This document shows positions 54,483 to 63,310 of a stretch of 64,000 nucleotides of DNA, piece after piece. Made by a program: the position numbers and the translations under genes. Each line of letters starts with the position of its first letter. The first letter of the stretch is position 1. The notes under the pieces are model-generated. The model saw nothing but the letters and a program-made list of their open reading frames with translations. It did no database searches and had not been told where the DNA came from. Source of the DNA: Bacteroidota bacterium (GTDB taxonomy: Bacteria > Bacteroidota > Bacteroidia > Chitinophagales > Chitinophagaceae); the NCBI GenBank assembly GCA_018267725.1, contig JAFDXY010000009.1:124001-188000 (forward strand), written 5' to 3'.

Positions 54483-54489
54483 ATTGTAC

Positions 54490-55239
54490 ATGTTTTTCTT
54501 TCTTTCAAAAATTTTATTATTTGCTTTAACTCCATTTTGGTGGATTATTATTTTATTAATTTGGAGTTGGATAACAAAAAATATAAAAACAAAAAAACGT
54601 TTACGCATTGCCATTGTATTAATATTAATTGTGTTTACAAATCCTTTTTTATTTAATAAATTGGTAAACGCATGGCAACCAACTAAAGTTAATTTGAAAG
54701 GAAAAAAATATAGTGCAGCTATTTTATTAAGCGGTATTGGTGGATACGATGAACAGAATAATTTTTACATAGGAGCAAGTGGAGATAGGTTTATACAAAC
54801 AGCACAATTATACCATCAAGGTATTGTACAAAAAATTATTGTAACAGGTGGCAGTGGTTCTTTATTAAATAATATTGATGAAGCACAAGGTATTAAACAA
54901 GAACTACTTAAAACAGGCATTCCCGACAGTGCTATTTTACTTGAACAAAAAGCCCGCAACACTTTTGAAAATGCTATTTATACCAAACAGTTATTAGATT
55001 CTGTTCATTTACAACCGCCTTATGTTTTAGTTACTTCTGCCATGCACATGCCAAGAGCCAAAAAAAGTTTTGATAAAGCAAATATTCCCGTAATAATTTA
55101 TCCGAGTGATTTTGTTGTATATAATAAAAATATAAATATTGAAAGCTTTACTCCGCAAGCACATGTTTTTTTTGAATGGGAAAGTTTTTTAAAAGAAATA
55201 GTTGGCTACGGTGTTTATAAAATAACAGAGAAATTATAG
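54490..55239 (+). CDS. YdcF/ElyC family protein (DUF218)
   Basis: Two N-terminal transmembrane helices (about residues 1-55) precede a DUF218 Rossmann-like domain: AILLSGIGGYDEQ, FIQTAQLYHQGI, IIVTGGSGSL, LLEQKARNTFENA and LVTSAMHMPRA. Relatives such as ElyC influence envelope biogenesis in E. coli. I start at the ATG at 54490; a TTG at 54484 is also in frame. It follows hbd directly and converges on yigZ with the stop codons adjacent. Confidence 0.87.
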   Translation: MFFFLSKILLFALTPFWWIIILLIWSWITKNIKTKKRLRIAIVLILIVFTNPFLFNKLVNAWQPTKVNLKGKKYSAAILLSGIGGYDEQNNFYIGASGDRFIQTAQLYHQGIVQKIIVTGGSGSLLNNIDEAQGIKQELLKTGIPDSAILLEQKARNTFENAIYTKQLLDSVHLQPPYVLVTSAMHMPRAKKSFDKANIPVIIYPSDFVVYNKNINIESFTPQAHVFFEWESFLKEIVGYGVYKITEKL

Positions 55240-55851
55240 TTATATTTTTTTAACAGAAACAGCGTGCAAATTTTTCAGTTTGTATAAAATTTCTTCTATT
55301 CTTTGTTTAGGAATTCCAATTTGTATTAAACAAAACAGTTGAATTTCTTGTTTGTTTATCGTGCAATTAAATTGTTTTACCAACTGCATTACTTCATTCA
55401 TTAAAGTATAATCAAATTGCAATTCATACATTACTTCAACAGGTTTTTGAATAATGGGTACAACTTGCAAAGCCAATGCAGTTGCGGTTTTATAAGCATT
55501 TATTAATCCGGGTACGCCCAATAAAGTTCCTCCAAAATATCTAACCACAATTACAGCAAGGTTGGTTAATCGTTTACTATCTATTTGGTTAAGAATAGGT
55601 TTTCCTGCACTGCCTGCAGGTTCTCCATCATCACTTACCCTAAAATCATTGCCATTTAAACCTAACCTATAAGCAAAACAAAAATGCACGGCTTTAGCAT
55701 GTTCTTTCTTTAATTCATTCAACTGCTTTTTAAAATCTTCTTTATTATTTATCGGGAAGCTGTATGCAATAAATTTACTGCCTCTGTCTTTAAACTCGGC
55801 AGTAGCAATTTGTGTAATGGTTTGATAAAAAAAAGTATCAGGGTTTTGCAT
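55240..55851 (-). CDS. YigZ/IMPACT family protein
   Basis: The family motif DRGSKFIAYSFPINN is near residue 22, and the conserved core is RVSDDGEPAGSAGKPIL and VIVVRYFGGTLLGVPGLI. The C-terminal half is a DUF1949-like domain. IMPACT relatives in eukaryotes modulate GCN2; bacterial YigZ function is unsettled. The gene overlaps ribD by one base (ATG and stop), so translational coupling is likely. Confidence 0.9.
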   Translation of the reverse strand: MQNPDTFFYQTITQIATAEFKDRGSKFIAYSFPINNKEDFKKQLNELKKEHAKAVHFCFAYRLGLNGNDFRVSDDGEPAGSAGKPILNQIDSKRLTNLAVIVVRYFGGTLLGVPGLINAYKTATALALQVVPIIQKPVEVMYELQFDYTLMNEVMQLVKQFNCTINKQEIQLFCLIQIGIPKQRIEEILYKLKNLHAVSVKKI

Positions 55852-56903
55852 TATTGTTTTTCAAAATAAGAAATAGTGTCTGCAAATATTTTTTCTTGAT
55901 GATTAAGTTTGAAGTTTGTTAATACAGGAGCAGCTAAACCATCTTCAACAAACAAAAATTCATTGGTAATAATTCTTGCTTCATTCCACAAACCTGCGTT
56001 AATAAATGATTGTAATAGTTTTGCTCCGCCTTCAATTAAAATGCTTTGAATATTTAATTCGTAACAAGTATTTGCAATTTCATTTACATCATAAACATTA
56101 TTTATTTTTTGAAGCAAAAGGTTATTTTTTTCTTCTTGTTTAACTTGATTGAATACAATTGTTTTTTGTTGTTGATTGAATAAATGTAAATCAGCAGGAA
56201 GCTTCAAATCCTTATCTATCAATAATCTCACAGGATTTCTTCCATTCCAAAATCTATTATTTAATTGTGGATTATCTTTAAAAGCAGTAGTAGTGCCAAC
56301 CATTATTGCTTGTTCTTCACTTCTCCATTTATGCACCAATTGGTTAGTAAATTCATTTGTAATAAATAATCTTTCATTATTATGCAATGCAATTTTATTG
56401 TTTGCTGTTTGTGCCCATTTTAAAATAATATATGGTTTCTTTTCTTCATGAAAAACAAAAAACCTTTTATTAATAGTTTTACATTCTTCTGCTAAAATAT
56501 TTGTTGTTACATCAACACCGTTATCTCTTAATTTTTTAATGCCTGCTCCATTTACTTTTTCAAAACTATCTGCACAACCTATAACTACTTTTTTTATTTT
56601 ATGTTGAAGAATAAGATTAGTACATGGTGGCGTTTTTCCGAAATGATTACAAGGTTCTAAAGAAACATACAAAGTAGCATTTTCAATTAAATGTTTTTCG
56701 ACATTGGCAACACTATTTATACAATTTACTTCTGCGTGGTTGTTACCATATTGTTCATGATATCCTTCGCCAATTATTCTATTATTATATACCAAAACAG
56801 CACCTACCATTGGGTTTGGGGCTACAGAGCCTTTGCCCAATGCAGCCAATTGCAAACAACGTTGCATAAAAAAAATATCATTTATTGTTTCAGTACTTTG
56901 CAT
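55851..56903 (-). CDS. ribD: Bifunctional riboflavin deaminase/reductase RibD
   Basis: The N-terminal zinc deaminase has H56-A57-E58 in NNHAEVNC and C85 and C94 in LEPCNHFGKTPPC. The C-terminal reductase has RPYIILKWAQT-like and SILIEGGAKLLQS. It catalyses two steps of riboflavin synthesis (pyrimidine deamination and ribosyl reduction). I start at the ATG at 56903; the frame extends to 56933 with non-family residues, and a promoter (TTG-N19-TATTTTTG at 56915-56944) sits between. It is divergent from prmC. Confidence 0.95.
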   Translation of the reverse strand: MQSTETINDIFFMQRCLQLAALGKGSVAPNPMVGAVLVYNNRIIGEGYHEQYGNNHAEVNCINSVANVEKHLIENATLYVSLEPCNHFGKTPPCTNLILQHKIKKVVIGCADSFEKVNGAGIKKLRDNGVDVTTNILAEECKTINKRFFVFHEEKKPYIILKWAQTANNKIALHNNERLFITNEFTNQLVHKWRSEEQAIMVGTTTAFKDNPQLNNRFWNGRNPVRLLIDKDLKLPADLHLFNQQQKTIVFNQVKQEEKNNLLLQKINNVYDVNEIANTCYELNIQSILIEGGAKLLQSFINAGLWNEARIITNEFLFVEDGLAAPVLTNFKLNHQEKIFADTISYFEKQ

Positions 56904-56914
56904 ATAAATTGTAA

Positions 56915-56944
56915 CAAAAATAACAGAACACATTATTATTGCAA
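56915..56944 (-). promoter_or_regulatory. Promoter of ribD: TTG-N19-TATTTTTG
   Basis: On the minus strand TTG (56944-56942) and TATTTTTG (56922-56915) are separated by 19 bases, the standard Bacteroidota spacing, and the -7 box lies 11 bases before the ATG at 56903. The -33 overlaps the prmC start region on the other strand. Confidence 0.6.
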
Positions 56945-56945
56945 C

Positions 56946-57803
56946 ATGTTAGTAGAAAAAGCGTATCAAAGTTTGGCAACACAACTTCAAACAATATATG
57001 AAACATCTGAAGCATTAACTATTGCCAATTGGGTTATTGAACATATTAGTGGTTTAAAAAAAATTGACAGATTAGTTAATAAACAAGTTGAACTTAATTT
57101 ATTACAAACAGAAAAATTAAATAATATAACTAAACAACTTTTGCAACATAAGCCCATTCAATATATTTTAAATGAATGTTGGTTTGCAGGAATGAAATTT
57201 TATGTTGATGAAAATGTTTTAATACCCAGACCCGAAACAGAAGAATTAATTAATTGGGTTGTTGAAGAATATAAAGCAAACACAACAGCAGTAAGCATTT
57301 TAGATATTGGCACCGGCAGTGGTTGCATACCTATTAGTATAAAAAAAGATTTACCTGCTTTAACTGTTTACGCAATTGATGTTAGTACAGAAGCATTAAC
57401 AGTTGCTAAAAAAAATGCAACGTTACAAAACACTCATATACATTTTAAGCAACTGAATTTTTTAGATGAAACCAATTGGAATGAATTACCAAAGTTTGAT
57501 ATTATTGTAAGCAACCCACCTTATATTGCTATTGAAGAAAAAAATACAATACAGAAAAATGTAATTGATTACGAACCGCATGTAGCCTTATTTGCATCGG
57601 ATACTAACCCTTTAATTTTTTATGAAAAAATTGCAGCATTTGCTACAACACATTTAAATAATAACGGAAAAATTTTTGTAGAAATTAATGAAGTGTATGG
57701 TAAAGAAGTTATAAGCATATTTGAACAACATGCATTTAAATGTGAATTAAAAAAAGATTTGCAAGGTAAAAACAGAATGATGAAAGCAGTAATGAAACAC
57801 TAA
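56946..57803 (+). CDS. prmC: Peptide chain release factor N5-glutamine methyltransferase PrmC
   Basis: PrmC methylates the GGQ glutamine of release factors. The protein has the family N-terminal helical domain (QLLQHKPIQYILNECWFAG, near residue 64), VLIPRPETEEL, the SAM motif LDIGTGSGCIPIS near residue 119, and the catalytic NPPY at 190-193 (IVSNPPYIA). I start at the ATG at 56946, as an extension to 56691 would run over ribD. Length (285 residues) is normal. The 3' end overlaps the convergent membrane protein gene by 4 bases. Confidence 0.95.
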   Translation: MLVEKAYQSLATQLQTIYETSEALTIANWVIEHISGLKKIDRLVNKQVELNLLQTEKLNNITKQLLQHKPIQYILNECWFAGMKFYVDENVLIPRPETEELINWVVEEYKANTTAVSILDIGTGSGCIPISIKKDLPALTVYAIDVSTEALTVAKKNATLQNTHIHFKQLNFLDETNWNELPKFDIIVSNPPYIAIEEKNTIQKNVIDYEPHVALFASDTNPLIFYEKIAAFATTHLNNNGKIFVEINEVYGKEVISIFEQHAFKCELKKDLQGKNRMMKAVMKH

Positions 57804-59380
57804 TCATTTAATACTTTATAAATAGCCCAGTTTTTAGTTTCAAACATTAGCTTGGTGCTTAATTGTCTTCTGTTTTCCATTAAGGTTCTATTATATTCAT
57901 TAAGTACCGTAAAAGATTTTAAGAGGTTATTATCTTTTGCAACACATAAAAATCTTGCACCTGCTTTTGGGTTTTCTGCAATGGTAATAAAGTTATTATT
58001 TACAGGCATAATAACAGGTTTTAACGATCGTAAATGTGCCATTACTTTATATGCGGCAGCATCATCCATTAAAATTTTATGTGTTTCATCTGTAATATCA
58101 GATATATAAGCAGCAAGTACATATTCTTCACTGTTGGCTCTTTCTTCTTTCCATTGTTTAACATTTTTCAGCGTAGCAAAAAAACTTACTTCTTCTCTAT
58201 CAACTGTTTTTTTAAAATAATAAATTCCCGTAAAAATATTTAGCAAAGCAACAGCCATTATTATAGGATACAATATTTTAGATTTATATTTTTTACCTGC
58301 ATAATAACATAAACTAATTAATGCAAGCACTAAAAAAATAAGATAATATTCAATGGTAATATATTTCTGCACATCAATTAAAACTACTGCCATTAATATA
58401 AAAGGAGCCAATACGGTAAACAATTCGTATAAATTTCCTTTGTATAAAAAGAAAACTAAAATTAGTAATGGCGTTAATAATAAAACATACACTTGATATA
58501 TCATTTGGTGTTGTTCTATAACCATGTGGTCAATATACTTAGATGCAATTAATGAACCTATTGATTCACTTCCGGTAACATGCCAGTTAGCATATTGGCT
58601 GGTTAAAAAATAAGTTGCATCTCCGGCATGGTAGTAGTTTAATGTTCTAAATAAAAACAATGCACCAAAAGGTAATAAGAAAATTATAATATAAATAGCT
58701 ACTGTTCTGTTTACTAATTTTCTTCTTTGAGAGCGATTGTTTAATGTTTCAAAATATTGAATAATAGGTGGTTGTTCGCGATTAATTTTTAATCCATCTA
58801 ACGATACTAAAAATATAAAAGGAAAGAAAGCAAACAACAACCAAATAAAATTAAAATCGCAAAACACTAAACAGGTTAAGTAAATACTTGCCATTGATAA
58901 ATAGAAAGAAGTTTGTGTTTGATAATATCTAAACAAACTTCTAAACACCAAATAGAAAAAAAGCATAATTGCCGCTACACCTCTGCCCGATGCTGCCGCA
59001 TACAATATACCCGGATGAAAAATAAACAACAATAACAACATAGGTAAAAAAACACGGCGTGGTAAATTAGATTTTGAAAAATCATTCACCAACATATAAA
59101 ATAATAAACTGGTAAATACTATTGATGCTAATACTGGTGCAAAAGGGTAACCAAATGGTGTAAACACAACAGATGATAAAAATACTATGCTGGGAAAAGT
59201 TGTACCAATAGTTAATAGCGTGTTTTCATCTGCTTCAAAAAGTAATTTTATTTTTTCTGCATGAAATAAAGCTTCCGAATGTTCGTAGCCCGTACGGTGT
59301 ATTATCCATGCAATTAGTATATAATATACCAGCATGAATAAGCCCAAAAATATTGATATGTATTTTTTTAGAAAACTCAT
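57800..59380 (-). CDS. Polytopic membrane protein of the exopolysaccharide-like cluster
   Basis: I do not recognise a family. The 526-residue protein has about ten to twelve transmembrane helices (residues 5-390) and a soluble C-terminal domain of about 130 residues, probably outside the cytoplasm. The layout resembles GT-C glycosyltransferases or polymerase/ligase proteins, but no signature motif is present. Its ATG is 2 bases after the GT2 synthase stop, so it is cotranscribed with it. A role in modifying or polymerising the product is inference. Confidence 0.7.
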   Translation of the reverse strand: MSFLKKYISIFLGLFMLVYYILIAWIIHRTGYEHSEALFHAEKIKLLFEADENTLLTIGTTFPSIVFLSSVVFTPFGYPFAPVLASIVFTSLLFYMLVNDFSKSNLPRRVFLPMLLLLFIFHPGILYAAASGRGVAAIMLFFYLVFRSLFRYYQTQTSFYLSMASIYLTCLVFCDFNFIWLLFAFFPFIFLVSLDGLKINREQPPIIQYFETLNNRSQRRKLVNRTVAIYIIIFLLPFGALFLFRTLNYYHAGDATYFLTSQYANWHVTGSESIGSLIASKYIDHMVIEQHQMIYQVYVLLLTPLLILVFFLYKGNLYELFTVLAPFILMAVVLIDVQKYITIEYYLIFLVLALISLCYYAGKKYKSKILYPIIMAVALLNIFTGIYYFKKTVDREEVSFFATLKNVKQWKEERANSEEYVLAAYISDITDETHKILMDDAAAYKVMAHLRSLKPVIMPVNNNFITIAENPKAGARFLCVAKDNNLLKSFTVLNEYNRTLMENRRQLSTKLMFETKNWAIYKVLND

Positions 59381-59382
59381 AA

Positions 59383-61242
59383 TTATACTGCAGGTGCCGT
59401 ATTAACTACACTTGCAGAAGACATTTTTGATAATCCGTGATTTGTTTTTTCCCAATAAAACGGTTTTATAATTAATTGCCACAAACCTTTATAAGCAGCT
59501 ATTGAGTGCATTAACCAGTACACCGGATTCATTATTGCAAATAAAATTAATTCGTAATAACGCCTTTTAAATACTGCCAACATATTTACATAAACCATTA
59601 ATACATTACCTGCAATAAAGTTGAAGATTGAAATATATAATACCCAATCTGGAAATAATTTTCTTACAAAACCAAAATCAAAAATTACATATAAAATAAA
59701 AAACAATAATAATACAGGGTACAACAAAAACGTAAATGCAGTGCCACCAATAAAAAAGTTAAATCCAAAAAAACCGCCCCATCCAATTCTTTGAATAAGT
59801 TTTACAGGGTTACGCATGTGCACCAAATAAGTTTGCATATAACCTTTAATCCATCTGCTTCTTTGGCGTATCCAATTAAATGGCTCGTTATTAGCTTCTT
59901 CTAATGTTGTACTGTTTACAACACCTACTTTATATTGCTTATCATAAACACGCACACCAAGATCTGCATCTTCTGTTACATTAAACGGATCCCAAGCACC
60001 CAATTCAATTAAACGGTGTAATTTAAAGTGATTGGATGTACCGCCTAAAGGAATAGGAACATCTAAAGTTTCTAAACCGGTAAGCATATAATCAAACCAA
60101 TAAGAATATTCTAAAGTGAACATTCTTGTAAGGAAGTTTTCATTTTTATTGAAGTAGTTTAATGCACCTTGTACTACTACAAATTCTTCGGGTAGTTTAC
60201 GGAAAAGCATTACTACTTTTTTTAATTGGTCGGAATCCGGAACATCTTCTGCATCATAAATAGTTAGTAATTCTCCTCTTGAAAAATGTAATCCGTAATT
60301 ACATGCTTTGGGTTTTGTTTTAGGCATGTGAAAAGGCACTACAATAACTTCAAAGTTTGCAGGAAAATCAAGTGTACGTACGGCATTCAACGTTTTATCA
60401 TCATCTTCTTCAATTAATAATTTTACGTCTAATTTTTCTCGCGGATAATCTAAACTTCTTAAATTCCAAATTAGTTTTCGTATAAGTTTATCTTCTTTAT
60501 AAACCGGTAATAAAATAGTGTAAACAGGTAGTGTTGCAGTTTCTATTCTTTTAATATCATCTTTAGTTACCACTTCGTGCAACTCACTCATTGAGCCTTT
60601 TAAAGCAAGGTATAATTTGAAAGTAATAGAAAACAAAAACAAAAAGCTTGATAATAAGTTAAGCGTTATAAATGTTGGTGTAAAAAACAAAAACAACAAT
60701 GTAAACAATACGCCTAAAGAAGTAAAAATAAAAATAAGCTGAGCATCTGTAAACGTTACCAGCCCTGAGCTTGCGGGGTCTTTACGCATTAAACTAAATA
60801 CTGCTTCTTTTACATGAAATTCTCCGCGTATTTTATGCGATAACCAAGTAATATCAAGGTCTGATGTTGCTACTAATTTTATGTTTGTTTTAAAATGAAC
60901 AACTAAACTTTTTTGTAATTTTTCATCAAACGGATCTGCGGCAGCTACAATTAAACTTCCATCAATATCTTTTTTTAATGGTAAATAAAGAAATGAGTTT
61001 AAATGTTGTATATCGCATTGGTTAATATATGTTTCATCAATTTCTTCTGTTCTTACATCTATTAATGTTTTGCCATGCTTTTCTAAAAATGTTACATAAT
61101 CTTTTCTAACTAAAAACCCAAAAATTAATGCGGTTTTAATAGGTGCATAGTTATAGGTTTCAGAAATATCTAATACTTCTTCTAAATGCTCTTGTTTAAA
61201 AGAGCCTTCAGCTACCATATAATGCAATGCACAACGGCTCAT
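59383..61242 (-). CDS. NfrB-like glycosyltransferase family 2 synthase with GspE-N/MshEN-type domain
   Basis: Residues 1-140 resemble the GspE-N (MshEN) domain seen in NfrB, with ADPFD at 102-106 and a DLDITWLSHKI end. Two transmembrane helices (about 168-210) precede a processive GT2 domain: LPVYKEDKLIRKL, DAED (330-333), TED (423-425) and QRSRW (460-464) are the D,D,D,QxxRW signature of BcsA-like synthases. Further helices follow from about 480. No PilZ domain exists. The gene sits 30 bases after the BcsB-like gene. The polymer is unknown. Confidence 0.87.
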   Translation of the reverse strand: MSRCALHYMVAEGSFKQEHLEEVLDISETYNYAPIKTALIFGFLVRKDYVTFLEKHGKTLIDVRTEEIDETYINQCDIQHLNSFLYLPLKKDIDGSLIVAAADPFDEKLQKSLVVHFKTNIKLVATSDLDITWLSHKIRGEFHVKEAVFSLMRKDPASSGLVTFTDAQLIFIFTSLGVLFTLLFLFFTPTFITLNLLSSFLFLFSITFKLYLALKGSMSELHEVVTKDDIKRIETATLPVYTILLPVYKEDKLIRKLIWNLRSLDYPREKLDVKLLIEEDDDKTLNAVRTLDFPANFEVIVVPFHMPKTKPKACNYGLHFSRGELLTIYDAEDVPDSDQLKKVVMLFRKLPEEFVVVQGALNYFNKNENFLTRMFTLEYSYWFDYMLTGLETLDVPIPLGGTSNHFKLHRLIELGAWDPFNVTEDADLGVRVYDKQYKVGVVNSTTLEEANNEPFNWIRQRSRWIKGYMQTYLVHMRNPVKLIQRIGWGGFFGFNFFIGGTAFTFLLYPVLLLFFILYVIFDFGFVRKLFPDWVLYISIFNFIAGNVLMVYVNMLAVFKRRYYELILFAIMNPVYWLMHSIAAYKGLWQLIIKPFYWEKTNHGLSKMSSASVVNTAPAV

Positions 61243-61272
61243 GTAAATATTTTATTTAATAATAATGTGTTA

Positions 61273-63300
61273 TTAAACAATTTCTTGAGATTTTTTAACC
61301 TTGCCTCTTACAAAGTAGAAACCTAATATTAACAGAATAATTAATATACCTAAAATCCAAAGTTTGTATGTGCTCCAAAATTCTAACCAAGCATTTTTTT
61401 CTCCTTTATATAATACTGAATTAGAATCTTCGGGCATTTTAAAGAAGTATTTGCTGTAACCACCACTGTTAGCAAAACAAACATTACTTTCAATTTCTGT
61501 TATTTGTGTGCTGAAATTTTTTACAACACTTTCAAACGCTTCTTTTTGTAAACTATCTCCCAATGCCGTTACCAACAAAACAGTACTTCCTCGCTCTCTA
61601 AAAATTTGGGCTAAACCACTGTTTGAAAAATCGTTTATATTATAAGTAAGTAAGCCTTTACTGTCTTTATAAATTTGAAAATCTTTATCAAACTTAATTG
61701 GCATTTGAGAGAAGTTAGATACAAATTTGTCTCCTCTGCTTAGTAGTGCAATAAGGTTAAAACCTCTTAACTCATCAATATTTGCTTTTTCTGAAGAAAC
61801 CAATTGCGGTACAATAAGTTTATTAAAATCTGTTTTTATAGGTGCGTTTAATTGATAGAAAATTTCTCCTACAGAAGAAACAACATTTGAGTTAAATAAA
61901 CGTGGAGATATTATAACTTTTGTTGGTGTACGTCTAAACTCTGCCGGAAAATTAAAGAAGCTGATAAACTTGTTTTCTCTTTCTCCCGAAAAAGTTAGGG
62001 TTGATGTTTTGGTATTTACAAATGCAAAAAAGTTGCTGAATCCATCTTTACAAATATTAGTACCCGGGTGAAATCTAAACTCAACCAACAAAGTATTAAA
62101 CTTACTTAATAAATAAGGTTTTAAATCTATATCATCAATAAAACTTGGTCTATCTGCCAATGATGCATTATAAATTAAATTTTCATTCAAATAAATATTT
62201 AAAAAACCTCTATCATCTGGTTTTAAAACAGAGAAATAACTTTCTAAATGAAATGTTAGTTTACTGGGTATTGCATTAAACTCGGTTAAAGAGAAAGTAT
62301 ATTTTTGTTGCAATGCACCAATACCTTCCATTAATGCAGCGTTTGCACCAATATCATCTAAAGTCATAATTAACGGAGATGGGTTATCTACCGAAACATT
62401 ACTTGCTGTTGCTTCTTGCAAAATCATTTTTTCTGTAAAGGCACTGCTTAATCTTTTATTACTTGCCAATACATTAATTGCTTTTGTATAACCTGCAGCA
62501 TCTGCACCTGTAACAACTAATACTGTTTTTGATTCGGTGCCTATGTTTATTCTTGCCAATGCAATTAAGCCCTGACCTTGCGACAAAGAAGGAATTGCTT
62601 GTTTTACAGAATAAGGAAGTTTATCGGGAAGACCGCAAACAATACCACTTGGTAAGGTATCTTGGGGTTGGTAGGTGCCCGTATATACATTTTTTAACCC
62701 TCCTTGTTTAAGCAAAGTATAAACTAAACCACCAGCAGTTAAATCGTTTAAATCTCCCGCGGCTGGCGTGTAAACCGATTTATATTCTTGTATCCATTCT
62801 TTTAAACTACGCTTATAAATAGAATTTACCTGATAAGTTGGTGCAAGGTAAGATGTGTTTTTTACAGCTATCCAACAAGCAGGGTTATCTACATCTTTAC
62901 AATATTCATCACCCACACTCATTTTAGCACCAATTTTTACTTTGATGAAACGAGCATCGGGTTGTAAAAATTTTTTACTAAGTGGCACTACCACAGTAAA
63001 CATGGTATCAACAGCAGAAGTAATAATGGGTTGTGTCCAAACTGCTTGATCTTTTAAATACACAATTAAAAAAGAGGTACGCGGGTTTAATACCTGCGAT
63101 GCTCTGATGTGCAAAACCAGTTTGCTGTTATTTACATCATCATCTGGTTTTATTTTTAAGAAGTAGCTTAACGAACCTTGAATGCCGGTTATGCTTACAT
63201 CATCATATCCCATTGATTCAAAAGTGCGTTCGTTTTGTGCATTTGCAAGGCTGCAAATACCCAACATAAAAGCTATTACAATTACAATTTTACTTCTCAT
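61273..63300 (-). CDS. BcsB-like cellulose synthase periplasmic subunit
   Basis: A signal peptide (about residues 1-21) leads a large periplasmic part and one C-terminal transmembrane helix (about 649-668), exactly the BcsB layout. The family's first carbohydrate-binding-like region is seen in LSYFLKIKPDDDVNNSKLVL and HIRASQVLNPRTSFLIVYL, and the Cys-rich element CKDVDNPACWIAV matches the BcsB loop. BcsB guides a glucan across the periplasm next to BcsA. Here the partner is the NfrB-like GT2, 30 bases downstream, so the polymer need not be cellulose. Confidence 0.88.
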   Translation of the reverse strand: MRSKIVIVIAFMLGICSLANAQNERTFESMGYDDVSITGIQGSLSYFLKIKPDDDVNNSKLVLHIRASQVLNPRTSFLIVYLKDQAVWTQPIITSAVDTMFTVVVPLSKKFLQPDARFIKVKIGAKMSVGDEYCKDVDNPACWIAVKNTSYLAPTYQVNSIYKRSLKEWIQEYKSVYTPAAGDLNDLTAGGLVYTLLKQGGLKNVYTGTYQPQDTLPSGIVCGLPDKLPYSVKQAIPSLSQGQGLIALARINIGTESKTVLVVTGADAAGYTKAINVLASNKRLSSAFTEKMILQEATASNVSVDNPSPLIMTLDDIGANAALMEGIGALQQKYTFSLTEFNAIPSKLTFHLESYFSVLKPDDRGFLNIYLNENLIYNASLADRPSFIDDIDLKPYLLSKFNTLLVEFRFHPGTNICKDGFSNFFAFVNTKTSTLTFSGERENKFISFFNFPAEFRRTPTKVIISPRLFNSNVVSSVGEIFYQLNAPIKTDFNKLIVPQLVSSEKANIDELRGFNLIALLSRGDKFVSNFSQMPIKFDKDFQIYKDSKGLLTYNINDFSNSGLAQIFRERGSTVLLVTALGDSLQKEAFESVVKNFSTQITEIESNVCFANSGGYSKYFFKMPEDSNSVLYKGEKNAWLEFWSTYKLWILGILIILLILGFYFVRGKVKKSQEIV

Positions 63301-63310
63301 AAAAATTAAT

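Noticed and set aside
56691..56945. N-terminal extension of prmC over the ribD gene
   Set aside because: It would overlap the coding strand of ribD by more than 200 bases, and the family start is near 56946.
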